A stretch of DNA of 64,000 nucleotides from assembly GCF_000712055.1 (NCBI RefSeq), contig NZ_JOOA01000002.1, forward strand, positions 1,550,001 through 1,614,000, in the 5' to 3' direction. Both the position numbers and the translations under genes were made by a program. Positions 35,643 through 45,444 of the stretch are shown one piece after another; positions within the stretch are counted from its first letter, which is position 1; each line of letters starts with the position of its first letter. Below the pieces are notes generated by a model, which saw only the letters and a program-made list of their open reading frames with translations, had not been told where the DNA came from and made no database searches. This stretch comes from Ruminococcus sp. HUN007 (GTDB taxonomy: Bacteria; Bacillota; Clostridia; Oscillospirales; Ruminococcaceae).

Positions 35643-36491
35643 TTAAGTGTTTTTTTCATCCATAATGTTTTCAATACTTATACCTGACCAGATAATTATC
35701 TTGACAAGAACTGCAAGAATAACAATTACCATAAGTCCGTTCAGGATCTCAACTACTGCACCGGCAGCTGAATCACCTGCACCCATTGCATCCTGATCCT
35801 TGTTTCTGAAAGCGATCGAGAATATGATACTTGTAAGTATCATAAGAACTGCTGAAGCTATAACGAATGACATGAGCTTTACAAAGCTGAACATAACATC
35901 ACTTACACAGTTTTCAGTTATATACCTGGCAGCGCTCTTGCGGTCGCTGTATATCATGCTTATGAGCTTATAGGTTTCTTCTTCATTTGCTTCGTTGAAT
36001 TTTTCAAAGAAATGTCCGGAGCACGGCGGAAGCTTCTTTGCGATTTCATTCTGAAGCGACACCCTTATTATGTTGTTAAGTCCGGTAAAGCAGGCAGATT
36101 CATTGACCTGGTTGCCCACGCCGGATGTGCTGTCGATAAGCTTCCAGAATTTCTTGTCCATATCAGTCTGTGAACTGAGCACGCGCTCTGCCTCATCTTC
36201 CGAAACTTCTTCAATAAGAGTAAGTTCCTTGTATTCCTTGTTGAAATAACCGTTCAGATCAAAGTTATCAACTGCTTCCTCAACCGACAGGCTGACAGAA
36301 TCACTTATCATCGCCTCATACAGAGTTGACGCAATTATACCTGACATGAAAAAAGACAGAACAACGAACACAAGATTTACAACAAAAGGGATCAGCGTTC
36401 TCGCAGTACCCTTTCTGATACCGTGTACAAGAAACAAAACAAGCAGAACACCTGCTGCAGCATCAAAACACCAGTTAAAATTACTCATCAT
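35643..36491 (-). CDS. CvpA-like multi-pass membrane protein
   Basis: A 282-aa protein with two N-terminal and two C-terminal hydrophobic segments flanking an acidic extracytoplasmic or cytoplasmic loop of about 120 residues. The opening AAAGVLLVLFLVHGIRKGTARTL resembles the CvpA family. AGGAG lies 7 nt before the first of two ATGs. It is the last gene of the ruv-ecf-truA unit, after the DUF5711 gene. The function is unknown. Confidence 0.6.
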   Translation of the reverse strand: MMSNFNWCFDAAAGVLLVLFLVHGIRKGTARTLIPFVVNLVFVVLSFFMSGIIASTLYEAMISDSVSLSVEEAVDNFDLNGYFNKEYKELTLIEEVSEDEAERVLSSQTDMDKKFWKLIDSTSGVGNQVNESACFTGLNNIIRVSLQNEIAKKLPPCSGHFFEKFNEANEEETYKLISMIYSDRKSAARYITENCVSDVMFSFVKLMSFVIASAVLMILTSIIFSIAFRNKDQDAMGAGDSAAGAVVEILNGLMVIVILAVLVKIIIWSGISIENIMDEKNT

Positions 36492-36536
36492 TTACACACT
36501 CCTGTTATATAAGAGAAAACACCGGCCGGCATTTTC

Positions 36537-37691
36537 TTAAAATTCTTTCTTCTCTATTGTTCTGTGGCCTTCAAGATAAATGTATTTTCCGGTTTTCTCA
36601 AAACCGCTGAAAGGCTGGTCAAGTTCCAGCGCCTTTATCGCCTTTCCGTCATACCCGTAGGATTCAAGTACCGTTTCGGAAAGCATATAGATCCTGTCGT
36701 TCCACGCAGTTACATGTCTGAACTTCTCGTTGAGCTTTGCCTCTGTGACACCGCCTGTCGAAGGATCGGTTATTATGGAAAGTGTTGTACTTCTTCTTTC
36801 CTTGTTTTCAAACATCATTACTGCTCCTGCAGATGAACAGGAAGCATCAATAAGCGCTCCCGGATAAGGATATTCCATGACCTTTGTTCCGTCTCCCGCA
36901 AAGCATACATACATCGTGTCGCCGAAAAGCACAAGTCCGTTTTCTCCGTACGGACAAGCCTTTACCGGACAGGTCTCAATGCTGCTGACTGTCCACTCTG
37001 TGTCCGGACTGCTGAAATTCACCGACATTATCTCTGAAACCAGATTTCCTTCGGAAACATTCAGCGAAACTATACAGCACCCGCTGCAGTCGGCCTTAAA
37101 GACAACGTCAGTCACTCGCTGACTGCATCCGCGGAAATATATCTCGTCACCTGAATTGTCATAAACATGAAGCTCACATACGTACTGATCAGACTGAGTT
37201 ATAACTGCAGTATAGCCTCTGCTGCCAAGGCAGGCAACATAGATCGGATCATCCATCTTTTTTTCATACTGCAGGGAACGCTTTGAGTCCACCCTGAGAC
37301 TTGTACCGTTCTGCTCATACATAAGTGTGCGCTCGTCACTGCTTTTGAGTATCGCATTGGAATAAGCGTGCGATTCAACTTTTTCGGTATCTCCTGATGC
37401 CGTGTAGGTGTATCTTCGCGTATCAGTCAGTACTATCAGCCTTTCACCGAGAGTACAGGCCTTGTATTTTGTTCCCACTGCGATCTTCAGCGGAAATGAA
37501 CCCACCGTTATCTCGTCGTCAGTGTAACCTGAATTATCTATTTTAAAATTAGGCATCCAGCGGTCCTTGGAAACGTAAAGTCCGAGAATAACGATCACGA
37601 TCGCAACAAAGCCCAGAAACTTCTGCATGCTCCGCTTTTTCTTCTTCTGTCTCCTGATCTCCGCCAGTCCCCTTGCGCTGTATTCTTCCAT
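36537..37691 (-). CDS. DUF5711-type membrane-anchored beta-propeller-like protein
   Basis: A protein of about 384 aa. The start is the ATG at 37691 (MEEYSARGL), with TGGAGGT upstream. A Lys-rich cytoplasmic start (RRQKKKKR) is followed by one membrane helix and a large extracytoplasmic domain made of repeated beta strands with Tyr/Val-rich blades. I read it as DUF5711, a family common in clostridia and often near truA or ecf genes. The function is unknown. It lies 16 nt downstream of truA. Confidence 0.68.
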   Translation of the reverse strand: MEEYSARGLAEIRRQKKKKRSMQKFLGFVAIVIVILGLYVSKDRWMPNFKIDNSGYTDDEITVGSFPLKIAVGTKYKACTLGERLIVLTDTRRYTYTASGDTEKVESHAYSNAILKSSDERTLMYEQNGTSLRVDSKRSLQYEKKMDDPIYVACLGSRGYTAVITQSDQYVCELHVYDNSGDEIYFRGCSQRVTDVVFKADCSGCCIVSLNVSEGNLVSEIMSVNFSSPDTEWTVSSIETCPVKACPYGENGLVLFGDTMYVCFAGDGTKVMEYPYPGALIDASCSSAGAVMMFENKERRSTTLSIITDPSTGGVTEAKLNEKFRHVTAWNDRIYMLSETVLESYGYDGKAIKALELDQPFSGFEKTGKYIYLEGHRTIEKKEF

Positions 37692-37707
37692 TGTACCTCC
37701 AGAATGA

Positions 37708-38442
37708 TCAGTAGAAAACACGGTTAAGATAAAGTCCGTGTGCCTGTGCCGTTTTGCCGGCAAGCTTTCTGTCCGATCTCTTCATTATTTCCGGTATATC
37801 TTCCGGAGTGATCTTCCCTTCATTCACCCAGAGAAGCGTTCCTACGATTATACGCACCATATTGTAAAGAAATCCGTTGCCGCTTATCCTGATTTTCACA
37901 AGATCGCCTTCACGGGTTATACCGAGCTCGTGAACGGTTCGTATGGTACTCGCCTTTTCAGAAGCCTCTGAGCAGAAACTGCTGAAATCATGTGTGCCGA
38001 CAAAATATTCCGAAGCCCTTCTCATAAGCTCCAGATCCATTTTTCTCCGGTAATGATATTTCAGATCTTCGGCAAACGGATCACGGCATTCGCTGTTATG
38101 TATCAGATAGACATACTCCTTGCCGCGGCTGGAAAAACGTGCATGGAAATCCTCCGGGACTTCCTCGCATGAAAGCAGCGTTATATCCGAAGGAAGATAT
38201 CCGTTGGTGCCTCTTACAATATTGCGTACCGGTACCTGTCTGTCAGTTTTGAATGAAAAGCAGTACCCGTTTGCATGTACGCCGGCATCAGTCCTGGAAC
38301 ACCCGCATATATCCACCGGAGTGTCAAGGACCCGGGAAAGGCATTTCTCGACGGTTTCCTGTATGGTCACGCCATTGGCCTGCTTCTGATAACCGTGATA
38401 AGCCGTTCCCCTGTAAGCCATTAAAACTTTTAAATTTCTCAA
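37708..38442 (-). CDS. truA: tRNA pseudouridine(38-40) synthase TruA
   Basis: A 244-aa protein. The catalytic Asp lies in GCSRTDAGVHA (near residue 53). YRGTAYHGYQKQ at the N terminus and GNGFLYNMVRIIVGTLL near residue 195 are TruA signatures. It modifies uridines 38-40 of the tRNA anticodon arm. It follows ecfT and a small membrane protein gene, the common Firmicute order ecfA1-ecfA2-ecfT-truA. Confidence 0.95.
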   Translation of the reverse strand: MRNLKVLMAYRGTAYHGYQKQANGVTIQETVEKCLSRVLDTPVDICGCSRTDAGVHANGYCFSFKTDRQVPVRNIVRGTNGYLPSDITLLSCEEVPEDFHARFSSRGKEYVYLIHNSECRDPFAEDLKYHYRRKMDLELMRRASEYFVGTHDFSSFCSEASEKASTIRTVHELGITREGDLVKIRISGNGFLYNMVRIIVGTLLWVNEGKITPEDIPEIMKRSDRKLAGKTAQAHGLYLNRVFY

Positions 38443-38457
38443 AATAAATATCCTGCT

Positions 38458-38946
38458 TTACTGTTTTCTGTATTTTTCAAGTGTACGCTGCAGTTCTGCA
38501 AGCGCATCGCCTTTTTTGTTTTTCTGACCCGAACTGCCGAGCATAGCATTGACAGTCGCAAGTGCTTTTTCACGTGAAAGCCTTTTATTCTTTTCCTCTT
38601 CTGTTTCCTCAGTCTCAGCAGCCGGCTCATCTCCCGGTTTTGCAAGTGAGACCCTGCCCTGCTTTTCAGAGGTGTCTGATTCATCTTTCTCCATTACATC
38701 GACAGCGGTCACATTGCCGTATGGGTCTTCCGAGATCTTTTTCGCAAGTGCAATACGTTCATCCTCGGTAAGTGCTCTTTTCGGTTTTTCCGGAACAAGA
38801 CCGTATTCTTCACGCAGTGCCTCGTAAAATCTTCTGCTTGCACCTTCATCCACTTTGTGAGTCTCAAGTCTGTGAAGAAGCTGAAACACGGCAAACACCG
38901 GTACAGCAATGAACAGCAGCAGACAAATCGTTGCCAGGGCTTTCAT
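38458..38946 (-). CDS. Small single-pass membrane protein, acidic/charged tail
   Basis: A protein of about 162 aa. The start is the ATG at 38946, with GAGGTG 8 nt upstream; a GTG at 38955 is less likely. One N-terminal membrane helix (ALATICLLLFIAVPVFAVF) is followed by a charged, probably disordered tail with EETEEEKNKRLSREKA and a C-terminal helix. I do not recognise a family. It sits between ecfT and truA and may be translationally coupled to ecfT. Confidence 0.6.
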   Translation of the reverse strand: MKALATICLLLFIAVPVFAVFQLLHRLETHKVDEGASRRFYEALREEYGLVPEKPKRALTEDERIALAKKISEDPYGNVTAVDVMEKDESDTSEKQGRVSLAKPGDEPAAETEETEEEKNKRLSREKALATVNAMLGSSGQKNKKGDALAELQRTLEKYRKQ

Positions 38947-38956
38947 CCAAAACACC

Positions 38957-39757
38957 TCAATTCATTCTGTCAATAGCAAACACACAGGCAAGAAACACAA
39001 AAGTGATGACCAGTGCGACAGTATCAGCAGTTCTGATCTTCATCTGTTTCATTCTTGTCCTGCCCTCACCGCCGCGGTAACAGCGGCATTCCATTGCAAG
39101 TGCAAGTTCTTCGGCACGTCTGAATGCCGAAATAAAAAGCGGTACAAGCACCGGGACTACCGCACCGGCACGTTCCTTCAGCGAACCCGTTTCAAAGTCC
39201 GCTCCGCGCGCCTTCTGTGCTGAAATGATCTTATCCGTTTCCTCGATGAATGTCGGTATAAAACGGAGTGCGATAGTCATCATCATTGCAAGTTCATGCA
39301 CAGGAAATTTAAAGATCCTGAGCGGTGCAAGCAGCTTTTCGATCGCGTTGGTAAGTTCTATCGGTGAGGTAGTATAGGTGAGCACCGAAGAACCCACGAT
39401 AAGAGCTGTCACACGTACAAGCATGAATGCTGAATTTATAAGTCCTCCGTCAGTAACGGATATAAATCCGAGACGGAATATCTCATTGCCTTCAAAAAAG
39501 AAAATATTTATCAGTGCTGTAATGAGCAGCACCGGCACCACAGGTTTAAGGCTCTTTGTGATCAGAGACGGACTCAGTTCCGTCAGTGTATAGGCCATTA
39601 TCAGGAAAATGACTCCGGCGGACAGTGAAAAAACTCCGTCTGCGGAAAAAAGCATAACAATGAACAGCATTGTTATTATCAGCTTTACCCTTGCATCAAG
39701 TCTGTGCACCGTACTTTCGCCGGGAAAATACTGACCAATGGTAATATCCTTCAGCAC
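38957..39757 (-). CDS. ecfT: ECF transporter transmembrane subunit EcfT
   Basis: A 266-aa protein with several membrane segments and the paired coupling motifs SAQKARGADF and AMECRCYRGG (the two A-R-G boxes that dock onto the ATPases). It forms the energy module with EcfA1 and EcfA2 for vitamin or micronutrient S-components; no S-component gene is in this window. It overlaps ecfA2 by 7 nt. Confidence 0.94.
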   Translation of the reverse strand: MLKDITIGQYFPGESTVHRLDARVKLIITMLFIVMLFSADGVFSLSAGVIFLIMAYTLTELSPSLITKSLKPVVPVLLITALINIFFFEGNEIFRLGFISVTDGGLINSAFMLVRVTALIVGSSVLTYTTSPIELTNAIEKLLAPLRIFKFPVHELAMMMTIALRFIPTFIEETDKIISAQKARGADFETGSLKERAGAVVPVLVPLFISAFRRAEELALAMECRCYRGGEGRTRMKQMKIRTADTVALVITFVFLACVFAIDRMN

Positions 39758-40632
39758 GGTGAATCACCGCCTTTTTTACCCAGACGCTCCATTATGCAGT
39801 TTACAGCCTGCCCGACTGTATAAATACTGTCATCTTCAGCGAGACCTATTTTCTTAAGTCCTGAAAACACTCTGGTGATCTGCGGGACATCAAGTCCCAT
39901 GGCGGTCAGCTCATCAGAACGTGAAAAAACCTCATCAACAGGACAGTGGCAGAAAAGGCTTCCCTGATTCATGACAATGAGTCTGTCGGCAATGCCCGCC
40001 ATATCCTCCATGCTGTGTGATACGATGATGACAGTGCATCCCGTTTCACGGCTGTATTTTTCTATAAGTTCAAAAACTGACCGGCGTCCCTTCGGATCAA
40101 GCCCGGCTGCCGGTTCATCGAAAATGATCACTTCCGGCCGCATTGCCATAACTCCGGCAATAGCAACACGCCTTTTCTGTCCGCCTGAAAGTTCAAAAGG
40201 CGACGAAGAAAGCATTTTTTCATCTATTCCGAAAAGCTCTGCAGCTTCATGCACCCTTGCATCGATTTCAGCCTGGTCAAGCTTCATGTTTCCGGGACCA
40301 AAGGCTATATCCCTGTACACGGTCTCTTCAAAAAGCTGATACTCAGGATACTGAAACACAAGTCCAACCCTGAAGCGAAGTCCGGGCATTATTTTTCCGC
40401 CTTCCCAGATATCCTTACCATCCAGCAGCACCCTGCCTGAGTAAGGTTTCATAAGGCCGTTGAAATGCTGTATGAGAGTGGATTTACCGGATCCTGTATG
40501 ACCAATTATGCCGGTTATTCCGCCTTTTTCTATCGTAAGGGAAACATTATTGACTGCAGTCCTTTCGTAAGGCGTGCCCTTTCCGTATATACAGGTCAGA
40601 TTTTCTGTCTTCAGTATGCTCAAATTTTTCAT
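39751..40632 (-). CDS. ecfA2: ECF transporter ATPase EcfA2
   Basis: A protein of about 293 aa. The start is the ATG at 40632 ([11 protein letters not shown]), overlapping the ecfA1 stop as ATGA. It has an A-loop Tyr ([10 protein letters not shown]), Walker [11 protein letters not shown]-loop [10 protein letters not shown], signature [14 protein letters not shown] and Walker [16 protein letters not shown]-terminal extension probably mediates dimer contacts with EcfA1. Confidence 0.94.
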   Translation of the reverse strand: MKNLSILKTENLTCIYGKGTPYERTAVNNVSLTIEKGGITGIIGHTGSGKSTLIQHFNGLMKPYSGRVLLDGKDIWEGGKIMPGLRFRVGLVFQYPEYQLFEETVYRDIAFGPGNMKLDQAEIDARVHEAAELFGIDEKMLSSSPFELSGGQKRRVAIAGVMAMRPEVIIFDEPAAGLDPKGRRSVFELIEKYSRETGCTVIIVSHSMEDMAGIADRLIVMNQGSLFCHCPVDEVFSRSDELTAMGLDVPQITRVFSGLKKIGLAEDDSIYTVGQAVNCIMERLGKKGGDSPC

Positions 40633-41469
40633 TCCTTTAATACAGCTGCCAGCGCACTGATGCATTCCTCTTCAGTAAGCACATCAGGATCTATGCTGAC
40701 CCCGCGCTTCCGAAGCTCACAGACAAACTCAGTTACCTGCGGAACATCAAGTCCGGCTTTTTTCAGTACTTCCACCTGTGAAAATACTTTTTTCGGAACG
40801 CCGTCAAGAATTATGCGTCCCTCATCTATTACTATCACACGGTCAGCCTGTACGGCTTCATCCATGTAATGTGTTATAAGAAGCACGGTTATACCGTACT
40901 CCGTACAAAGCTTCTTTATGGTTTTCATTACATCTCTGCGTCCGGCAGGATCAAGCATCGATGTAGACTCGTCAAAAATGATGCATTCAGGCCTCATTGC
41001 GATAATACCGGCAATGGCAACTCTCTGCTTCTGACCACCCGAAAGCATTCCGGGTGAATGCTTCCTGTATTCATACATTCCGACTGTCCTGAGGGCGTCA
41101 TCCACCCTCTGTCTTATCTCTTCCGGCGGAACACCGATGTTTTCAAGTCCGAATGCGACATCTTCCTCAACGACCGCAGCTACTATCTGGTTGTCAGGAT
41201 TCTGAAACACCATTCCGGCTTTGCGTCTTATATCATACAGATTATTCTCGTCGGATGTGTCACTGCCGAGAACGTATATTTTCCCGGATGTGGGGAGAAG
41301 TATCGCATTTATGAGTCTGGCAAAAGTAGATTTTCCTGATCCGTTGCGGCCGAGGACCGCAGTGAACTTTCCTTTTTCTATCCCGGCGGTGATACCTTTA
41401 AGCACCTCGTTTTTTTTCATCATATGAGAAATGCACGTTCTCCGCTTCGATCATTTTTTCGGTAGGCAC
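40629..41469 (-). CDS. ecfA1: ECF transporter ATPase EcfA1, frameshifted near its start
   Basis: The open frame 40629-41423 carries Walker [11 protein letters not shown]-loop FQNPDNQI, signature [14 protein letters not shown] and Walker [14 protein letters not shown]. It lacks the family's opening strand. That strand, [14 protein letters not shown], is present just upstream in another frame and meets the main frame at a run of eight A (41410-41417). Removing one A gives a continuous protein ...[14 protein letters not shown]. The likely true start is the GTG at 41469, with GGAG 8 nt upstream. The aromatic Tyr of the ATP A-loop lies in the shifted part. It could be a sequencing error, slippage at the A run, or a real mutation. 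Confidence 0.85.
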
Positions 41470-41474
41470 TGCTT

Positions 41475-42347
41475 TCACTCCTGCTTCTGCCAGATCGCAG
41501 TTGAACCGCACGGAAGCGGCATCCCGCTTGATTCAACGGGGAGTCCGATCTCATCCGAGGAAACCTTTCCGCCGAATTTCTTTACCAGAATACTGTCAAG
41601 AATATATGCCATTACGGCAGGGGAAAGTCCTGTGGTGTAACTGTTCAGAAGGAAAAACAGCGGTTCATCGGCAAGCACCTGCGAACAGAGTTCCACGAGA
41701 TCGTAGATGCTGTCCTCAAGTTTCCATATCTCGCCGCCGGAGCCTCTTCCGTAGGACGGAGGGTCCATTACGATACCGTCATATTTTTTTCCGCGTCTTA
41801 TTTCACGCTTTACGAATTTTTCACAGTCATCAACTATCCATCTTACCGGACGGTCTTCAAGTCCTGAAAGAGCCGCGTTTTCACGCGCCCAGGCTACCAT
41901 TCCCTTTGAAGCATCCACATGACATACAGCTGCGCCTGCCTCTGCACACGCAAGAGTTGCTCCGCCTGTATAGGCAAAAAGGTTGAGAACATTCACCTGT
42001 CTGCCGCTTTCACGTATCTTTTCACGCATGAAGTCCCAGTTCACTGCCTGTTCAGGGAAAAGTCCGGTATGCTTGAAGCCTGTAGGCTTTATCCTGAATT
42101 TAAGGTCCCCGTAGGACATCGTCCATGAATCCTTAGGTTTGCTGTTCCTGTAATCCCAGCTTCCGCCGCCGCTGGAGGAACGATGATAGTGTCCGTCCGC
42201 ACTCTTCCAGAGCGGTTCATTTTTCGGAGTTTTCCAGATTATCTGAGGATCAGGTCTTATAAGCCTTACGCCGTTCCAGTCCTCAAGCTTTTCTTCCGTT
42301 GATGTATCAAGTATTTTATACTGTTTCCATTTGTCTGCTATTCTCAA
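41475..42347 (-). CDS. Class I SAM-dependent methyltransferase, RlmI-like C-terminal type
   Basis: A 290-aa protein. SAM-binding motif I is NLFAYTGGATLACAEAGA (near residue 121); the catalytic loop VMDPPSYGRG is the DPPxY type seen in rRNA cytosine/guanine methyltransferases of the RlmI/RlmK group. No PUA domain is present. The start is the TTG at 42347, with CGGAGG 7 nt upstream, overlapping the upstream gene by 32 nt. It ends 5 nt before the proposed ecfA1 start. The rRNA target is inferred from family only. Confidence 0.82.
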   Translation of the reverse strand: MRIADKWKQYKILDTSTEEKLEDWNGVRLIRPDPQIIWKTPKNEPLWKSADGHYHRSSSGGGSWDYRNSKPKDSWTMSYGDLKFRIKPTGFKHTGLFPEQAVNWDFMREKIRESGRQVNVLNLFAYTGGATLACAEAGAAVCHVDASKGMVAWARENAALSGLEDRPVRWIVDDCEKFVKREIRRGKKYDGIVMDPPSYGRGSGGEIWKLEDSIYDLVELCSQVLADEPLFFLLNSYTTGLSPAVMAYILDSILVKKFGGKVSSDEIGLPVESSGMPLPCGSTAIWQKQE

Positions 42348-43737
42348 ATCCAGTCCTCCGGTCAGTTGATTTTCTGAGCACCGGCATCATTCCGGTCTCT
42401 TCCTTTATCATATCTGAGATCTCATTGGCGTAGCGGTTTATCTTCTCGAAGCTTCTTCCCTCGACCATTACCCTGATAACAGGTTCATCGCCGGATTCCC
42501 TGACGAAAATGCGTCCGTCATCTCCGAGGCCGTACTGCCTTCTTTCAATGAGATCGGTAATATTGTGATTGTTTTTCCAGAGTTCCTTGTACTCCGGAAG
42601 TATGCCGACATTTATAAGCACCTGCGGATATTTCTCCATTACCACTGTAAGTTCGGACAGTTTCTTTCCGGATTTTTTCAGTGCATCAAGGAGTTCCATT
42701 GCTGTGAGCAGGCCGTCAGCTGTGGTGGACAGCTCAGGAATGATCACCTTTCCGTTCTGCTCTCCGCCGAGAGAGTAACCTCCGTCAAGGAGTTTCTCGT
42801 TTATGCATCTTTCACCGGGTCTTGAAGTTATGACTTCTATTTCATTAGCCTCGGCAAAGTGCCTGAATCCGAAGTTCGAAGTGTCGGTAATGACCACCGT
42901 GTCATCCTTCAGCTTGCCTTCGTTCTTGTAGTGCAGCGACAGAACCGCCATTATCTGATCGCCGTCGATAACATCGCCTTTTTCATCAAGTGCCAGGCAT
43001 TTTCCGACATCACCGTCAAACACCAGACCTATGTCAGCGCGTCTTTCAGTTATCAGCTTGGCCATCGAAGTCGTGTTGAGAACTCCGCAGCGGCTGTTTA
43101 TGTTGATGCCGTCCGGCTTGTCATTTATCATGATGCATTTGACACCCAGTGCCGAAAACAGCTTTTCCGCCGTGGATGAAGCGCATCCGTTGGCACAGTC
43201 GATCACGGCCCTTATGCCTGTAAAATCATACCGTCCTGTTTTCAGAAGGTGCCTGATATAGTCCCACTCTGCATTCTTGTAGGCTATGGCTTTTCCGACT
43301 CTCTCGTGTGACACGAGAGGAATAATCTCAGGATGACGGCATACCGTGTTCTCAAGTTCATCCTCAACGTCCTCGGATATTTTGTATCCCGCTCCGGAGA
43401 AGATCTTAAGTCCGTTTATCTCGTAACTCCTGTGTGAGGCCGTGACCATTACACCGGCATCAGCTTTGCTTGACCGTGTAAGATACGCCACTGCCGCCGA
43501 CGGTATTTCGCCAAGTCTTACAACGTCAGCCCCTGCTGAACAGATACCGGCAACAAGAGCACTTTCAAGTATGCCTGATGACAGACGTGTATCCATGCCC
43601 ACAAAAACCGTTACCCTGTGCTGAAGCTTTCTCGAAAGCGCGAGCACAAGTGCTCTTCCGGTGTTCATGACCATTTCACATGTTATGTCGGTTATGGCTG
43701 TGCCGACTATTCCGTCAGGTGTAAATAATCTGTCCAT
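42316..43737 (-). CDS. GlmM-like phosphohexomutase paralogue with degraded active site
   Basis: A 473-aa protein aligned by eye over its full length with phosphoglucosamine mutase. The phospho-Ser loop reads TASHRS (Ser101) instead of ASHNP. The metal loop reads DGDVGK (241-246) instead of DGDxDR, losing the third metal Asp and the Arg. The N-terminal GTDGVRG reads TPDGIVG, GGEQSGH reads GGEQNGK, and the phosphate-binding RPSGTEP reads RESGDEP. The fold core is otherwise well kept. It is therefore probably a non-canonical or regulatory homologue and not the cell's main GlmM. It follows ruvB by 21 nt. Confidence 0.82.
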   Translation of the reverse strand: MDRLFTPDGIVGTAITDITCEMVMNTGRALVLALSRKLQHRVTVFVGMDTRLSSGILESALVAGICSAGADVVRLGEIPSAAVAYLTRSSKADAGVMVTASHRSYEINGLKIFSGAGYKISEDVEDELENTVCRHPEIIPLVSHERVGKAIAYKNAEWDYIRHLLKTGRYDFTGIRAVIDCANGCASSTAEKLFSALGVKCIMINDKPDGININSRCGVLNTTSMAKLITERRADIGLVFDGDVGKCLALDEKGDVIDGDQIMAVLSLHYKNEGKLKDDTVVITDTSNFGFRHFAEANEIEVITSRPGERCINEKLLDGGYSLGGEQNGKVIIPELSTTADGLLTAMELLDALKKSGKKLSELTVVMEKYPQVLINVGILPEYKELWKNNHNITDLIERRQYGLGDDGRIFVRESGDEPVIRVMVEGRSFEKINRYANEISDMIKEETGMMPVLRKSTDRRTGFENSRQMETV

Positions 43738-43758
43738 AGTAAGGAACTCATCCTTTCA

Positions 43759-44817
43759 TCAGAATGATAGCTGTTTACCGTTTTCCTGCTCGTCCGGACG
43801 TGAAAATCCGAGATGTTCATAGGCAAGCTTCGTAGCACATCTTCCCCTCGGTGTCCTTGCGAGGAATCCGAGCTGCATGAGGAACGGTTCGCACATGTCC
43901 TCAAGAGTGACCGCTTCCTCGCCGATCGCGGATGCAAGCGTATCGAGACCGACAGGTCCTCCGTTGTAGCCTTTTATTATCATTGTAAGCATTCTCTTGT
44001 CGATGCTGTCGAGTCCGAGAGGATCGATCTCAAGACGGTCAAGCGCAATGGATGCAATGTCTTTTGTGATGACTCCGTTTCCGATGACATCGGCAAAATC
44101 ACGCACACGTTTGAGAAGGCGGTTGGCAATACGCGGCGTTCCGCGCGCACGTCCGGCGATCTCTGCTGCTCCGTCCGGATCACACGGTATACCGAGGATC
44201 ATGCTGCTTCGTCTGATAATGTCGCAGAGCTGTTCGCTGCTGTAAAGTTCAAGCCTGAGCACGACACCGAATCTGTCACGAAGCGGCGGAGTGAGCTGTC
44301 CCGCTCTTGTTGTGGCACCAACAAGGGTGAATTTAGGAAGGTCTATACGAATTGAGCGTGCAGACGGTCCCTTTCCTATCATAATATCCAGCACGTTGTC
44401 CTCAAGTGCGGGATAGAGTATTTCTTCTATTGATCTTGAAAGACGGTGTATCTCGTCTATGAAAAGTACATCGTTTTCTGAAAGGTTGGTAAGAAGCGCT
44501 GCCAGATCACCCGGCTTTTCGATCGCCGGACCGGATGTTATTCTGAGGTTCGAACCCATTTCATGAGCAATGATACCTGAAAGTGTGGTCTTTCCGAGTC
44601 CCGGAGGGCCGTAAAGAAGGACGTGGTCAAGAGGCTCGTTTCTCCTTTTTGCTGCTTCTATATAAACGGCAAGGTTTTCCTTCGCCTTGTCCTGCCCGAT
44701 GTATTCGGCAAGGCATTTCGGTCTGAGGGAAACTTCAATGTCGCTGTCATCACCCGTGACTTCCGGTGTCACCACACGGTCGTCATTTTCAAAAATCTTT
44801 TCACTTGTTTCGATCAA
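43759..44817 (-). CDS. ruvB: Holliday junction branch-migration ATPase RuvB
   Basis: A 352-aa AAA+ motor. It has [20 protein letters not shown], Walker [10 protein letters not shown], Walker [11 protein letters not shown], sensor GATTRAGQL with the PLRDRFG arginine region, and a C-terminal winged helix ([10 protein letters not shown]). It drives branch migration with RuvA. The start is the TTG at 44817, with GAGGTGG upstream, 15 nt after ruvA ends. Confidence 0.96.
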   Translation of the reverse strand: MIETSEKIFENDDRVVTPEVTGDDSDIEVSLRPKCLAEYIGQDKAKENLAVYIEAAKRRNEPLDHVLLYGPPGLGKTTLSGIIAHEMGSNLRITSGPAIEKPGDLAALLTNLSENDVLFIDEIHRLSRSIEEILYPALEDNVLDIMIGKGPSARSIRIDLPKFTLVGATTRAGQLTPPLRDRFGVVLRLELYSSEQLCDIIRRSSMILGIPCDPDGAAEIAGRARGTPRIANRLLKRVRDFADVIGNGVITKDIASIALDRLEIDPLGLDSIDKRMLTMIIKGYNGGPVGLDTLASAIGEEAVTLEDMCEPFLMQLGFLARTPRGRCATKLAYEHLGFSRPDEQENGKQLSF

Positions 44818-44832
44818 AGCGTTACCACCTCA

Positions 44833-45444
44833 TCAGTTCATTTTCTGAGCCATTATCTTCAGTGACTGCCTTATGAGTTCAGCAGAAGGCAGCCGCTGGT
44901 CAAGTCCCGCAAGAACAGGAGCCACCTCGGACTGTGTATAGCCGAGTACGAGCAGGGCTGAGAAAGCCTCGGAAACTGATGATCCGTCGGATGCCGGTAT
45001 CGCCGGTCCGCCTGCCGCTGCAGAAAAATCTATATTGTTTTCCTTTACTATCTTGTCTTTCAGTTCCAGGACGATCCTCTGAGCTGTCTTTGCTCCGATG
45101 CCCTTGGTCTTCGTAAGAGTTTTGCTGTCCTCTGAAGCGACCAGAAGAGCAAACTGCTCGGAATTAACATCAGAAAGAATGGAAAGGGCAGCCTTTGGTC
45201 CCACGCCGGAAACAGAGATCAGCATCTTAAAACAGTTCAGTTCCTGTTTTGTGGCAAATCCGAACAGTTCCATGCAGTCTTCCCTGACATGAAGATGGGT
45301 ATAAAGAGTGACCTCGGAACCTTTTTCCCCCAGAGACGCAAGCGTCTGAAGCGTAGTCCTGCAGGCATATCCCACACCGCCGCATTCTATCACCGCAAGT
45401 TCCGTTTCTCTGAGTATAAGTTTTCCTCTTACGCTATATATCAT
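44833..45444 (-). CDS. ruvA: Holliday junction protein RuvA
   Basis: A 203-aa protein with an N-terminal OB fold (MIYSVRGKLILRE), helix-hairpin-helix segments (LISVSGVGPKAALSIL, LTKTKGIGAKTAQRIV) and a C-terminal RuvB-binding domain. It recognises four-way junctions. GAGG lies before the ATG, and the gene overlaps the end of ruvC by 11 nt. Confidence 0.96.
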   Translation of the reverse strand: MIYSVRGKLILRETELAVIECGGVGYACRTTLQTLASLGEKGSEVTLYTHLHVREDCMELFGFATKQELNCFKMLISVSGVGPKAALSILSDVNSEQFALLVASEDSKTLTKTKGIGAKTAQRIVLELKDKIVKENNIDFSAAAGGPAIPASDGSSVSEAFSALLVLGYTQSEVAPVLAGLDQRLPSAELIRQSLKIMAQKMN

